NCBI GenBank assembly: GCA_028599115.1
Contig: JAQRMR010000050.1
Location: forward strand, 1-32,533
From: Methyloprofundus sp.
GTDB taxonomy: Bacteria; Pseudomonadota; Gammaproteobacteria; Methylococcales; Methylomonadaceae
Direction: 5' to 3'
Length of the DNA stretch: 32,533 bases
Shown: positions 32,467 through 32,533 of the stretch, in pieces
How the letters are laid out: each line of letters begins with the position of its first letter
Position numbering within the stretch: position 1 is the first letter of the stretch
Notes under the pieces: model-generated
What the model was told of the DNA's origin: nothing
Database searches by the model: none
What the model saw: only the letters and a program-made list of their open reading frames with translations
Program-made: the position numbers and the translations under genes

Positions 32467-32533
32467 GTAGGCCGGAATAGCGCCAGCGTTTTCCGGCATT
32501 GTTAAACACGGCTTAGCATGGGTGGTGGTTTGA
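32467..32533. repeat. BIME-like repeat upstream of argA, running off the window
   Basis: GTAG (32467-32470), then GCCGGAA (32471-32477) pairing with TTCCGGC (32491-32497), then the same tail (about 36 bases) as the units at 30819-31062, in the same direction. The sequence ends where the next unit would begin. The short gap 32412-32466 has no gene. Confidence 0.75.

Overview
This is an AT-rich (low-GC) chromosomal window from a gammaproteobacterium. The gene order cysS / ppi / lpxH, the order alaC-hom-thrC, and genes such as hslR, tusE/dsrC, argA, xseA and CCA-encoding tRNAs are typical of that class. A methenyl-tetrahydrofolate cyclohydrolase (fchA) and a four-gene ABC system of the type that accompanies PQQ-dependent alcohol oxidation suggest a methylotroph or methanotroph, probably of the Methylococcales. 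That taxonomic guess is inference: no methane or methanol dehydrogenase gene lies in the window.

Layout. 1-1501: the 3' part of a membrane protein gene, a 270-bp element with terminal inverted repeats that resembles a MITE, and a 54-codon small gene. 1766-5847 (minus strand): two tandem PilZ/YcgR-like genes, xseA, an M23 peptidase gene and a frameshifted ybjQ-like gene. 5956-6882 (plus): a guanidinium-type SMR exporter, tusB/dsrH and tusE/dsrC. 6896-7642 (minus): hslR and a rhodanese. 7776-10078 (plus): a small membrane protein, a K+-channel-like protein with two RCK domains, and an unlisted 46-residue CxxC/CCxGC metal-site protein, all closely packed. 10075-12956: lpxH and a cyclophilin diverging from cysS, followed by fchA.

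13651-16307 is the accessory region. A tRNA-Pro/Arg/His operon with a near-consensus promoter ends in tRNA-His. Behind it lie a tyrosine integrase relic with UGA stops, an intact MntA/HepT toxin-antitoxin pair, and a hipB-hipA fusion relic that still carries its operator-like palindromes. This looks like a decayed tRNA-targeted island that has kept one working toxin-antitoxin pair.

16351-23240: a MOSC protein, a low-complexity protein, the PQQ-associated ABC cluster (binding protein, YVTN beta-propeller, ATPase, permease), an acidic-tailed membrane protein, a tRNA-Gly/Cys/Gly array with an internal terminator, and tatD. A 24-bp perfect-stem terminator separates tatD from the convergent threonine-branch operon alaC-hom-thrC (minus). 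The window ends with phoH-bcp (minus), a SPOR-domain membrane protein (plus) and argA (minus), the last flanked on both sides by the same REP/BIME-like repeats.

The most noteworthy items are: the K+ channel operon with its tiny metal-site protein; the two-cysteine DsrC-type protein next to a lone TusB/DsrH; the tRNA-His island with a live and a dead toxin-antitoxin system; the three REP-like sequence types that all carry a 5' GTAG; and the compact PQQ-ABC cluster without a dehydrogenase beside it. I did not find a clearly novel defence or mobile system.
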